Source of the DNA: JAFIFT01 sp020051095
GTDB taxonomy: Bacteria; Pseudomonadota; Gammaproteobacteria; Legionellales; Legionellaceae
Assembly: GCF_964199965.1 (NCBI RefSeq)
Contig: NZ_CAXMZT010000005.1
Span: 186,001-250,000 of the forward strand
DNA length: 64,000 bases
Direction of reading: 5' to 3'
In this document: in pieces, positions 35,162 to 44,659 of the stretch
Position numbering within the stretch: position 1 is the stretch's first letter
Layout: each line of letters begins with the position of its first letter
Program-made: the position numbers and the translations under genes
Notes under the pieces: model-generated
Told to the model about the DNA's origin: nothing
Seen by the model: the letters and a program-made list of their open reading frames with translations, nothing else
The model's database searches: none

Positions 35162-35185
35162 GCCATAAGTTATACCCAGGTTTTT
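35150..35185. terminator. Bidirectional-type terminator
   Basis: AACCTGGGT (35150-35158) and ACCCAGGTT (35174-35182) form a 9-bp stem followed by Ts, starting inside the last codons of the phosphodiesterase gene and ending 5 bases before the stop of the convergent gene. Confidence 0.7.
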
Positions 35186-35189
35186 AGAA

Positions 35190-35612
35190 TTATGACTTTT
35201 TACGGAAAAGTTGCTTAACTTTTTGAGTAGAAAGCATATCGTCAGCTGTAATTGCAATGGCAGCTAATTCGTCAGAGCCTGTATTGTATTCGCAGAAAGT
35301 AACGCCTTCTTCTTCTTCAGGCATTGGGGAACCAGAAAGAGATTTTAAAGAATCATTTGCTTGACCAACGGCGTCATCATAGTCTTCACTTTCAACTGGG
35401 CCAATCAAAAACGCCCACTCGTTGTCGGTGTCATAATTGCTGGTTTCCATGCCAATGTATAAATTGAAATCAATTGGTAATACCATTGAGATACCTTGCG
35501 CTTGAATCGCTTCAACGCCTGGGCAACGATCTGCTTGATGAGCGCCAGCAAATGTTGTTGCAGCTAAAGCCATTGCGCCAACGAATGTAGCTGCTTTGCT
35601 AAATAATTTCAT
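35190..35612 (-). CDS. Small secreted protein of unknown function
   Basis: 140 residues. AAGGAG nine bases before the ATG at 35612 decides that start over an ATG three codons upstream, which abuts the site. A signal peptide ends in TTFAGA (about 22-23). The mature part is acidic with two Cys (CPG near 30 and FCEYN near 105) that may pair. I recognise no family. It is flanked by the shared terminator and a long promoter region. Confidence 0.6.
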   Translation of the reverse strand: MKLFSKAATFVGAMALAATTFAGAHQADRCPGVEAIQAQGISMVLPIDFNLYIGMETSNYDTDNEWAFLIGPVESEDYDDAVGQANDSLKSLSGSPMPEEEEGVTFCEYNTGSDELAAIAITADDMLSTQKVKQLFRKKS

Positions 35613-35828
35613 GTTTAACATCTCCTTGATTATTTCTTAAGATTTATCTCACAAAAACAAGATAATCGCGTGAAGACTACCAAGGTGTAGCGTTGAATGC
35701 AAGTCATAAAACAGAGTTATATGACATTTAATGCTACATATGGCGTCAATAGGCATCGTGCGGGTAATAAAACCCACGATATATTACCATAAAATATAAA
35801 ATTTGAACATTTTTTTATGGGTTCGTGC

Positions 35829-36395
35829 TTAAGATCCAAACGTTATTTTGCCAAATATAAACAGCACGTTGCCAATCCCTCGTCTACCGGGAATATACGT
35901 TGCATAAGCAGTCACGGTTTTGGTGCCAAAACTGACTAGTGGCAAAACGCCTGGGAAGGGGCGACCTTTGTTGAGGTCGGCTCTTGCGGTAATGATGGCT
36001 GTATATCCCAGCCCCAATTCAAATGGGGTTTGGCCAATTTCCCAAACCTTGAAATAGGCATAGCCTATGTTAGGCTCCAGATTTTTATGCGAATCAAGAA
36101 AGACCAGTCCATAATAGCCATGCCAATTATGTTTTTCATCGTAGAACCCTCTGCCCAATCCCCCACCCCAGGCTTTCTCATTATAGGTTTTAATTTTTTC
36201 AGGGGTATAATAGTTTCGATTATGCCAGGCATAACCTGATACAACTATGGCATTATCCCCTTCGTTGATTATCTGCTTAGAACGTATACATATCCACTGA
36301 AACCATGAGGGCCAATTATCGCAACTGGAGTCAGCAAAAACAGGAGTGGATAGAATTAGTAGCCATAACAAGCCAACAATTCCCTTTTTTCTCAT
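35829..36395 (-). CDS. pagP: Lipid A palmitoyltransferase PagP (Rcp-like)
   Basis: 188 residues from ATG 36395, placed by GGAAG five bases upstream. A signal peptide covers 1-21. The outer-membrane barrel includes the catalytic residues known from E. coli PagP: His58 in YAWHNRNYY, and Asp101-Ser102 in FLDSHKN. The Trp/Gly-rich GGGLGRGFYDEKHNWHGYYG and the final FGKITFGS strand also fit. It transfers palmitate from phospholipid to lipid A, which helps resist antimicrobial peptides; the Legionella homologue Rcp is linked to infection. A cluster of 12-bp motifs lies 120-285 bases upstream and may control it. Confidence 0.88.
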   Translation of the reverse strand: MRKKGIVGLLWLLILSTPVFADSSCDNWPSWFQWICIRSKQIINEGDNAIVVSGYAWHNRNYYTPEKIKTYNEKAWGGGLGRGFYDEKHNWHGYYGLVFLDSHKNLEPNIGYAYFKVWEIGQTPFELGLGYTAIITARADLNKGRPFPGVLPLVSFGTKTVTAYATYIPGRRGIGNVLFIFGKITFGS

Positions 36396-36407
36396 ACACG
36401 CTTCCAA

Positions 36408-36887
36408 AAGAGGGTTATAATTTTTTATACCCCAAAATACTATCAGGACTTAGGAAAAACACCAAATCTTCCTTTTAATTTGGGTATTTTCGCAAGACTG
36501 ATGCCTAATTAACGTGAACGTTTGCGTTAACGTTTCCGTTACCGAATTAGCTTGATTCTAGCAATATCACCCTATAGATAGAGTGCCCTCAACTTTCGTA
36601 TATGGATAAACCTTAATGAAATGCATTAGCTTTTCTCTTGACACCAATCGGTTCGGTAACGCAGACGGTAATGCAAACTTTCACGAATAAATAAGTAAAT
36701 TGTTATGCATAGACTCTATCCCAAAGCTGAGCAGTATTTCTTTGCCAATTAAGTAGTGCTAACATATACCCAATCACTTCATAACTAACATATTGAATTA
36801 AATTGGATATTTTCCATGGTCTTCTAAATAACGTCCTTCTTTTAAGGTTGGAACTTAGTAGGTGTGTTTCTTTTAAGGAAAAGATAA
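36408..36887. other. Long divergent intergenic region, pagP / APC permease
   Basis: 480 bases with promoters for both genes and a motif cluster described separately. A 78-codon frame on the minus strand (36703-36939) overlaps the permease start and looks spurious. No RNA gene was recognised. Confidence 0.4.
36510..36680. promoter_or_regulatory. Cluster of five related motifs (TAACGCAAACG-like)
   Basis: On the minus strand, tandem 12-mers TAACGCAAACGT (36518-36529) and TAACGGAAACGT (36530-36541); on the plus strand, tandem 12-mers TAACGCAGACGG (36657-36668) and TAATGCAAACTT (36669-36680); plus a weaker TAACGTGAACG at 36510-36520. The two pairs face each other about 115 bases apart. This looks like a cooperative regulator-binding array; the factor is unknown. 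Confidence 0.5.
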
Positions 36888-38282
36888 ATGGATCTGATGC
36901 GAAGAAAACCCATACAGCATATTCATAATCATGAATCACAACTCATGCAATGCTTAAGTGCTTGGGATTTAACCTTCCTAGGAATCGGTGCCATTATTGG
37001 CGCTGGTATTTTTGTATTGACAGGATTTGTCGCTGCAACGCAAGCAGGGCCAGGTATTATTTTCTGTTATATTCTAGCAGGACTCGCCTGCGCTTTTTCC
37101 GCAATTTCCTATGCTGAGCTTGCCGCTTTTGTTGGAGGGTGTGGCTCTGCTTATGGGTATGCATACGCAGGGTTTGGTGAGCTTTTAGCTTGGATCGTAG
37201 GTTGGGACTTATTGTTGGAGTATGGGATAGCAACATCCGCTGTTTCGGTGGGGTGGAGTGGGTATGCGAATGACTTTTTAACAACAATCCATCTGAATGT
37301 TCCAAATTGGTTGCTTCATGGTCCATTAAATCATGGCTATATCAATAGCTTAGCTTTTTTGATTATTGCTTTTTTGACAGTATTATTGAGTATGGGGGTG
37401 ATGACTAGTGCCCGATTTAATAAGTTTATCGTCTTTGTGAAGCTTGGGGTGATTTTAATCTTCATCGCCATTGCTTCCTTTCATGTTGAAACCAAAAATT
37501 GGTCGCCTTTTTTACCCTATGGCTGGGAAGGGGTGGTGCAAGGGGCTTCTTTGATATTTTTTGCCTACATTGGTTTTGATGCAGTCTCAACGGCCGCGGA
37601 AGAGGCAATCAATCCACAACGCGACCTACCAAGAGGGATCATTGCCTCTTTAGCCATATGTACGGTGGTATACATGCTAGTTTCGTTTTTGTTAACAGGG
37701 ATTGTACCTTTTGACACCCTCAATAATGCATCACCCATCAGTAATTCTTTAATAAAAATTGGACACCATTTTGCTGCAGGGTTAATTGGTGTTGGTGCGA
37801 TTGCTGGCTTAACCACCGTGATGTTAGTGCTTTTTTATGGTTTAACACGTGTATTTTTGGCCATATCGAGGGATGGGTTACTACCGCATTGGTTTGCTAA
37901 AACCCATCCTAAAACGAAAGCGCCAATGCGAATTATCATTATGACTGGTTTGGTAATGGCTTTAACAGGTGGATTGATGCCTATTTCGGATTTAGCTGAG
38001 CTCGTCAATATCGGCACTTTATTTGCCTTTATGCTAGTTTGTGGTGGGGTGATCGTCTTGCGTTATCGCCATCCAGAAATTCCACGCCCATTTAAAACAC
38101 CTTGGATGCCCTATATTCCAATCTTGGGGATTTTAAGTTGCGCGTATTTAATTTTCCACCTCCCATGGTTGACGATGGTAAGATTTGCCATTTGGATGTT
38201 AGTTGGTCTTGTGATTTATGCGGTATATGGCTATAAAAATAGCCGGTTAAATGGTGCAATCATTGAAGGTGAGACTATTTAA
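36888..38282 (+). CDS. APC-superfamily amino acid permease (cationic amino acid transporter type)
   Basis: 464 residues with about twelve hydrophobic helices. The N-terminus shows the LeuT-fold unwound-helix signature IGAIIGAGIFVLTG, and helix 2-3 carries SAISYAELAAFVGGCGSAYGYAYAGFGELLAWIVGWDLLLEYG, matching the CAT/YfnA branch that moves amino acids with protons. The middle motif FFAYIGFDAVSTAAEEAINPQRDLPRGI is also diagnostic. The substrate cannot be fixed from sequence. It stands alone, with an elaborate upstream region. Confidence 0.87.
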   Translation: MDLMRRKPIQHIHNHESQLMQCLSAWDLTFLGIGAIIGAGIFVLTGFVAATQAGPGIIFCYILAGLACAFSAISYAELAAFVGGCGSAYGYAYAGFGELLAWIVGWDLLLEYGIATSAVSVGWSGYANDFLTTIHLNVPNWLLHGPLNHGYINSLAFLIIAFLTVLLSMGVMTSARFNKFIVFVKLGVILIFIAIASFHVETKNWSPFLPYGWEGVVQGASLIFFAYIGFDAVSTAAEEAINPQRDLPRGIIASLAICTVVYMLVSFLLTGIVPFDTLNNASPISNSLIKIGHHFAAGLIGVGAIAGLTTVMLVLFYGLTRVFLAISRDGLLPHWFAKTHPKTKAPMRIIIMTGLVMALTGGLMPISDLAELVNIGTLFAFMLVCGGVIVLRYRHPEIPRPFKTPWMPYIPILGILSCAYLIFHLPWLTMVRFAIWMLVGLVIYAVYGYKNSRLNGAIIEGETI

Positions 38283-38468
38283 CGAGGGCGAGAATCGGTT
38301 GCTCGGTCTTAGGTAATGATTGGAAATTTCTCCTAAGCATATCAAGTATATAGCGCTGCGCGGCTAATATATGCCTTGGATTGAAGCGCCTTCATCCGTA
38401 TAGCTGCTCCCCTTGCTTGATAAGAAGGGAAAATGTGAGGGGGAGATTAGCCCAGACATTTAACGAAA

Positions 38469-41400
38469 TTAACTCGGAAAAACCTCGATTTTTGAACGAT
38501 TCATTTCAGCTTGATTCATGACATTTCTAGGATTCGGGGGTGGGAAAAACCCCAGGTTTTTGGCGTAGGTTTTTGCTTGAAAGTAGTCCTCTGTCATCTT
38601 TATAGCATCATCGTTTGCTAGTTTGAATTTTTCCTTTAATATCTGATGAAATTCAGAAGACGAGTAATGATCCAGCAAGATATGTAAGAATCGATTGTCG
38701 AGTGCATTTGATAAGGGTTGGCGGTTATGAAATGTGGTAGGATTTTGTGTGCCTATAATGCAAAACCCTGCCTGCTTTGCCGGGTTTCCATCCAAATCAT
38801 AGCCTGATAGCAGCGCATTCAGCAATGTTTCGTCGATATATGTATTAAACTCTTCAACGACAACCATTTGCCCTTTATGAAAGGCATCGAGCAATTGAGT
38901 TCTAAAGGTTTGTGGGTTCTTAGCAGATATTTTGACATAATCAATTCCTGCAGATTTCAGGATGGAATTGACTAATTGACTCTTTCCAAGCCCAGGTTCT
39001 CCTTCGATTAAGATGCCATTGATCCCTTGGTTATGTTTAATCGCATGTTTTATTTTCTTTTCACGAATTTGAAGAAACAATTCGATGGTTTTTGCGATTT
39101 TGTAACGGGATTCTGTCCAGACAAAGTTAGAGGCTTGATCCGTCAATGCCGGACCTGGAATCAAGGTTTTTAATCGCTTTTTATCGGCTTTCCAGCTATC
39201 GGTTTTCTTTAATTCTCTACGAATGGGCTGAGTGAGCGATTTATCAAAGGTAAGGGCTTTTAATTCATTGAGGACGGCATAGCGCATCAGAAACAAATCA
39301 TTCATTCCACTTGTCCCTGGTAATTCCTTTAAAATAAAGAAGCGCATGCACATCATTTGAGCATTTCGGGGAGAAATGTTTAACCCAGCTTCTTGCGCTT
39401 TTTCATAATAATTAGAAATTAGGTTAAATAGCAAAGTAGGATTTTCGTACTGCTTAAGCAAAGGCCTTATTATATTTTCCAAGGACTCTCCTTGGAAATG
39501 GAAATAGTTTGGGTATCGCGTCAACAGATCCGGTAAAAGCCGTCCTTCATAACTGGAAGGATTTCCAGCAAAGATAACTTTATGATTGCTTAAAGGATAT
39601 CGTTCTCCTTCAAACCAAATTTCTTTCGCGCCTTTGGCGATGGCTTCAAAAATTGTGTATTGCTCATGGGAGATATTGGCTTCATCGAAAAATAAAATGG
39701 GTTCTCTAGCATCTTCATGCATTAACCAATCTTTGATCGACGACTTTTCATAATAAATTTTGACTGGGCGTTGATTTTTCTGCGCATATTTCTGAAGCGT
39801 TTTTTGAACAAAATAGCTTTTCCCCGAACCCGTTTTACTTGTTAGAAAAACGAACCCGTGCTTGTCCAAATAAGAAAGTATCTGTTCTGGTGAAGTCGGT
39901 AGGGTTGACTTAGGTGGAACGTCAGCTTGACATGCCAATCTTTCAATCAGGTCGTGCGCCCATTTTTCTTGGGACTTTAAACCGGTTGGTAGGCTACCAA
40001 AATGGCTATGGCAAGGCTTAATATTTAATTGTTGATAGGTTTGACGAATGAGTGAAGCAATCGGTTCTTCTAATTTTTTCAAGTCTTTTTCTGGATTATA
40101 GCGATGTGCTTCCTGTCGAATAGCGGTGAAGGGTGCTGGTTTCGTGGTGATAAGCGTTAGGTTATTAACGGGTATAGTGCTACCATTCACTTGAATTGAC
40201 GGTGGGTCTATAAACAAACTTTGTAACCGTTGGGCGAGTGTATAGGAAAACTCACCCTTTAGAATGATGTGTTTTCCTTCTTTAAGAGCCTGTAATAAGT
40301 TGGTTTCTTGACCGGTAAACTGTTTGTTATTCAGGGATATATGGAAAAATAATTGATTAAAGCTTGTTTTTGCATCAACGGTAATGGTGATGCTGTCAGC
40401 GCTTTGCCAAGTTTCTTCCGCATCGTCTAGATCGTTTGTGACAATCAAATGATTGTGATTGGCGAGTGGTTCTATTTGGGTAACACTTGCTTGGAGTGGT
40501 CCCGGGATAGTAACGTTGGGGGTCGCTTTGACAGATAATGAACACTTCTTATCGCTTGCTTCTTTAAGAAGTAGATACCATTGAAGTTCCGATAAATCAT
40601 CCGTTACCACCAGTTCAAGAGAATGATGGGCCTCTAAAAATCCTGGTCCTGATTTAAGCTTATTTTTCGAGGTGATTAGGTATTGATTAAACAACTGAGA
40701 ATACGTTGCAGCATTGATGATTTTTCTTGAGCTAGCTTGCATCCCCATCGGCGTAATGCTTGGGAAATTTGATAAGTCAGGCTTAGCAAAATCAAAGGTA
40801 AAATCACTTGGCAATGAATACCATTGTCCATTGAAGAAAAATCGTTTTTTGGCTAATACTTCCTTGATGAAAAAGCGAAAACTTGGGTCTTCGAATGGAG
40901 GGTTTTGTATTCTTAGTTTTGATAGTTTTTGCTCGGCAGCATGGATTAGCGCACCCGGGGCTATATCTAATTCATCTTCCTGGATATTAGGACGGCCCAG
41001 CAAAATTGTTTGCCAACTTATCGGTGATGGGATTATGACATCAGTCTCTTGAATGGGTTGATGGGGATGGATAGGAGGAAGATCTGGCATTTCAATTTCG
41101 GGGGCTTGGCTGATAGCATCAAAGCGCGAATAAAAATCATCCCCCATTTTTGCAGCTGAATTTTGGTCGCTACAAACCACAATGCGAACATTTGCGGGGA
41201 TTTTTAGGCCATCTAAATTTCTATCTTCATTGTCAATGACACTGTTTAATCCAACATGTCGGGCTTTGGCATCGGACCAGTTAATAAACCAAGTAAATGT
41301 TTTTTCAGGCGTTGCGCTTGCTCGTTTGATAAATTGACAAATGGGACTCTCCACTCTTGAATCGGCCCCACCACTGATCCTTAAGGATTGCAATTTTAAG

Positions 41401-44400
41401 GTATCTAAGTGTTCTGAAAAGAAATGATTTTCATGATTCAAAGAGGCTTGATGCAATGCTTCTATTGCTTGTGAATTTCTAAAAATCAACCATTGACGAG
41501 TATAGGCATGACTGGTGATAAGATTTGTTACTAATTCATCGGCGTTTTTTGCATTCATTGCAACACTATTCCAAGTTTGAAAAGGATTGTCTGGTTTTAA
41601 AGAAAGCATTCGCCTGTCTGACTGTTCATCGTTATTTTTGGATATCTTCGACATACCCAGATTTTCAGCGTAGTGTGTTACATCGGGCATTGGAAGATGC
41701 GTAACGTTCGCTTGGCCACCCCCTAAATCGAGAACGTATCGATTTTTTTGGTGTTCAACCTTCACAAATTCATGAATGTCATTTGCTATCACCTCAGCAT
41801 CGAGATCAAATGATCTTGCCAGGGCAACGAATAGGCGAGCACGATGGCGACAGACACCGGCTCTTGTTTTAATTAATCCGTTTAATATATCGATGGTATT
41901 GCCTTTTATATCGGAAGAAGCATTTTCTTTATCAAAGTAGCAATACTGTGCTAAAGCTTTAAGCAAAACGCTTGGCTCTAAAGCTTGTAATTGTTTATAA
42001 GCAACCGATTTTTCAAGGCTTCCATCTTGATTGAAGGATAAGGCTGATATCCATTGCAAATATTGCTCAGGCACGAATTCATTTAGCGCGAATTCTTTGT
42101 TGTTACCTGGCTTAAGAATGTAATTAATACAGCTTTGTTGGCAAGGTTTATTAAATTTAATAAAATAATAACCAGACCGATTATGACGTTTTATTTCATA
42201 ATCTGGGTGCTCGATTGCATAACTAATCAGGGCATCTTCAGAACTTAAAGCAGGTAAACGTAACCAAGTATTAACGGCGGGTTTGGTTAAACTCAGTTGA
42301 CCATAGACGCATTCATTGAATGTTTTGGCGTCATCAAAATCTTTCGCTAATTGGTCATTGGATAATCCAACCAATGCCTGAACAGGCGTCAACTCATCAT
42401 CTAAAGGATAATCGGGTGTAAAAGATTGTGTGCTCGGTTCCCATTTAAACATGAGTAGGTGGTAATCGCTGATGCTGGGATCTTGGTGGTTTTTGCTTTT
42501 AAAGAGTGTTCTTGCAACCAAATCAGGGGGGCTTTTTGTTTCGCTAATTTCCCCATCAAGAGAATAGTTTGCAAATGGGCTATAGTCTTCATCCATCGAA
42601 TTATTGCGTAAATTAGGCTCTACCAAATTCAATTTGAGGTGGGGGTAACTTTGTTTCAACCAATTGATGTTTTCAAGGGCCTCCGTATCATTAGGCTTTG
42701 TGAATTCAATGGTATCAAGGTTGGGCGCTATTTTAATTAGCTGTTGTATCTCATTGATAGATAAGGTGCCATTTTCAAAACGAATTATTTTCAGTGAAGT
42801 TAATGAGTGAGGGGATAAGTAATTAAGAAAATCACTGAAATTAAGGGGTTTATTTATTTTGAGCGTATGTAATTTAGGGGCTGCGTCTATCAGATTAATG
42901 AGGGAGGCATTATTTAAAGAAGTCCCGCCAAAGTCCAGGGATTCTAGTTCTGGGAGTTGGTTTTTCTCGAGGTGAAGAACGTTGTCATATCCAAAGGGTG
43001 CACAATTTTTGTAACTAAACGCTTTCATGTTTTGAAATTGGTTAAACAGATATTCAAGCTCATAAGGTAACAACTCACTTTGCCAAAATTGAAGGGTATG
43101 GAGTTTTTTATATTTTTCCAGGCATGAGAGATCATAATGGTATTTAGTTTGATTTAAGTCACTGATGCTAATCGATTCTAAGTTTGGTGTGGAGTTGATA
43201 AATTCATTGATAACATCTAACCAAACGCCAGATATACTTAGCTTTTTTAATTTTGGTAACTGGCAGAAGCCTATATAAAAATTCTTTCCTTCTATCAGAA
43301 TGGAATTGATAAAGTCTAGTTGTTCTATGTTTTTAGCTTGATCCAAAAAATTGAAAAACGCCGATATGCTAATACTAGAAGAATTTTTAAAAGACAATGT
43401 TTTTAAATTTTGGAGGGTTTTCCCGGATAAATCATCGTCATAAAATCCATCATTTACCGACACATTATCAAAGGAAAGACTGCTTAAATGGGGGGACTTC
43501 TCAAGCAAACTATTTAAAAGGTCCCTTTGGATATGCAATTGATGAAATGCAATATTTTGTAATGAAGTGGTTGGTAAATCTGATACATTTGATTCATTTA
43601 ATTCACAATTTGCGAATGAAACTGACTCAAGATTTTCGGCTTGATTTAAAAATTGCTGCAAGTTGACAGAGTGGTTGGCTAAATTGATGGCGGCCAATTT
43701 TTTAAGAAAATCAGGCTGGTGTTGTATTAAAAATGACAATTTGATATCGGGGGGTATATCTAAATCGATATGATTATCCTCCGTTTGATTTAATTTAAAT
43801 TGTGGATTTGACATATCAGTTTGTTGATCAAAAGTGTCAAGTGCTAACTTATGAAAAGGGTCTTCTGCCCATCGATTGTTTTTTTCGTTTTCCCATTTTA
43901 TTGCAGATACAAAATTTCTGTTGATGAATTCGTTACACTCAATACCGTCAAACAAACCCATTTCGATATCAGCCAAAACATTGAAGAAATAAAAATATAA
44001 ATCTGGATTTCCTAAAATAGTCTTGTGCATTGTAGTTAATCGATTATGATCAAACAGATCCATGCGATCGCGAGGTAAATTTAGTTTTGCTAAAACTTGA
44101 GAAATTTCAGTAGGAGTAAGCAGTTTAATTTGATCGACTGGTTCCAATGGATTGGTATATTGAGTAAAACCTTGTTCCGTTGAATAATAGACTTGATGCC
44201 CTGCTTCGATTAGTCGGGTTATTATTTGTTGGTTAAATGCTTTTTGTTTTGACCATTCTTCCGTTGTGCAATTGACGATAATCGTTTTTTTCTTTAGCTC
44301 CGTCGCACCAATATGGACAACATCCCAACACTCGGGATTGTTATTGAGTGCTTTTTCTACATTTAACAAGCCGCCATTTGGTTCAACAGATGACTCAATG

Positions 44401-44465
44401 ATTGGTAGAGGATTTGATTCGTAAACTAAGTCTAACATTTGGAGTATTTCTATCGTAGTCTTCAT
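38469..44465 (-). CDS. Giant LRR / transglutaminase-like / tandem AAA+ protein; candidate effector
   Basis: 1,998 residues from the ATG at 44465 (MKTTIEILQM); the frame extends 12 codons further back. Residues about 270-620 are leucine-rich repeats (LQNIAFHQLHI, LKKLSISGVWL, LHTLKINKPL). A transglutaminase-like core follows with Cys872 in GVCRHRARLF, His898 in HEFVKV and Asp913 in YVLDLGGG. Near 1090, IPANVRIVVCSDQ...RFD looks like a decayed AAA sensor segment. Two AAA_5-type ATPase modules end the protein: Walker A TGSGKS near 1545 with B LFFDEAN near 1593, and GEPGLGKS near 1823 with B MVVVEEFN near 1868, plus GTQNP and NRF. No signal peptide. Such size and mix suggest a secreted effector or large remodelling machine; function unknown. 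Confidence 0.7.
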   Translation of the reverse strand: MKTTIEILQMLDLVYESNPLPIIESSVEPNGGLLNVEKALNNNPECWDVVHIGATELKKKTIIVNCTTEEWSKQKAFNQQIITRLIEAGHQVYYSTEQGFTQYTNPLEPVDQIKLLTPTEISQVLAKLNLPRDRMDLFDHNRLTTMHKTILGNPDLYFYFFNVLADIEMGLFDGIECNEFINRNFVSAIKWENEKNNRWAEDPFHKLALDTFDQQTDMSNPQFKLNQTEDNHIDLDIPPDIKLSFLIQHQPDFLKKLAAINLANHSVNLQQFLNQAENLESVSFANCELNESNVSDLPTTSLQNIAFHQLHIQRDLLNSLLEKSPHLSSLSFDNVSVNDGFYDDDLSGKTLQNLKTLSFKNSSSISISAFFNFLDQAKNIEQLDFINSILIEGKNFYIGFCQLPKLKKLSISGVWLDVINEFINSTPNLESISISDLNQTKYHYDLSCLEKYKKLHTLQFWQSELLPYELEYLFNQFQNMKAFSYKNCAPFGYDNVLHLEKNQLPELESLDFGGTSLNNASLINLIDAAPKLHTLKINKPLNFSDFLNYLSPHSLTSLKIIRFENGTLSINEIQQLIKIAPNLDTIEFTKPNDTEALENINWLKQSYPHLKLNLVEPNLRNNSMDEDYSPFANYSLDGEISETKSPPDLVARTLFKSKNHQDPSISDYHLLMFKWEPSTQSFTPDYPLDDELTPVQALVGLSNDQLAKDFDDAKTFNECVYGQLSLTKPAVNTWLRLPALSSEDALISYAIEHPDYEIKRHNRSGYYFIKFNKPCQQSCINYILKPGNNKEFALNEFVPEQYLQWISALSFNQDGSLEKSVAYKQLQALEPSVLLKALAQYCYFDKENASSDIKGNTIDILNGLIKTRAGVCRHRARLFVALARSFDLDAEVIANDIHEFVKVEHQKNRYVLDLGGGQANVTHLPMPDVTHYAENLGMSKISKNNDEQSDRRMLSLKPDNPFQTWNSVAMNAKNADELVTNLITSHAYTRQWLIFRNSQAIEALHQASLNHENHFFSEHLDTLKLQSLRISGGADSRVESPICQFIKRASATPEKTFTWFINWSDAKARHVGLNSVIDNEDRNLDGLKIPANVRIVVCSDQNSAAKMGDDFYSRFDAISQAPEIEMPDLPPIHPHQPIQETDVIIPSPISWQTILLGRPNIQEDELDIAPGALIHAAEQKLSKLRIQNPPFEDPSFRFFIKEVLAKKRFFFNGQWYSLPSDFTFDFAKPDLSNFPSITPMGMQASSRKIINAATYSQLFNQYLITSKNKLKSGPGFLEAHHSLELVVTDDLSELQWYLLLKEASDKKCSLSVKATPNVTIPGPLQASVTQIEPLANHNHLIVTNDLDDAEETWQSADSITITVDAKTSFNQLFFHISLNNKQFTGQETNLLQALKEGKHIILKGEFSYTLAQRLQSLFIDPPSIQVNGSTIPVNNLTLITTKPAPFTAIRQEAHRYNPEKDLKKLEEPIASLIRQTYQQLNIKPCHSHFGSLPTGLKSQEKWAHDLIERLACQADVPPKSTLPTSPEQILSYLDKHGFVFLTSKTGSGKSYFVQKTLQKYAQKNQRPVKIYYEKSSIKDWLMHEDAREPILFFDEANISHEQYTIFEAIAKGAKEIWFEGERYPLSNHKVIFAGNPSSYEGRLLPDLLTRYPNYFHFQGESLENIIRPLLKQYENPTLLFNLISNYYEKAQEAGLNISPRNAQMMCMRFFILKELPGTSGMNDLFLMRYAVLNELKALTFDKSLTQPIRRELKKTDSWKADKKRLKTLIPGPALTDQASNFVWTESRYKIAKTIELFLQIREKKIKHAIKHNQGINGILIEGEPGLGKSQLVNSILKSAGIDYVKISAKNPQTFRTQLLDAFHKGQMVVVEEFNTYIDETLLNALLSGYDLDGNPAKQAGFCIIGTQNPTTFHNRQPLSNALDNRFLHILLDHYSSSEFHQILKEKFKLANDDAIKMTEDYFQAKTYAKNLGFFPPPNPRNVMNQAEMNRSKIEVFPS

Positions 44466-44659
44466 AAGTGCGAACCAAACAAAAAAACAATATTGTATCA
44501 AAAAAGAACAGAATGGTCAATGATAGAGTTGCTTTGGGATGTTACTGATTGATGTATGATAGACTTCATGTCCGCATGAAGAGCAAAGATATTTTGCTAT
44601 TGATAAAAGCCATTTTTTTTGACACAATGTGCGCATGATGTATTTGAACTGATTACTAT

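Noticed and set aside
36703..36939. 78-codon minus-strand frame overlapping the permease start
   Set aside because: Overlaps a well supported gene start and regulatory region; no motif.
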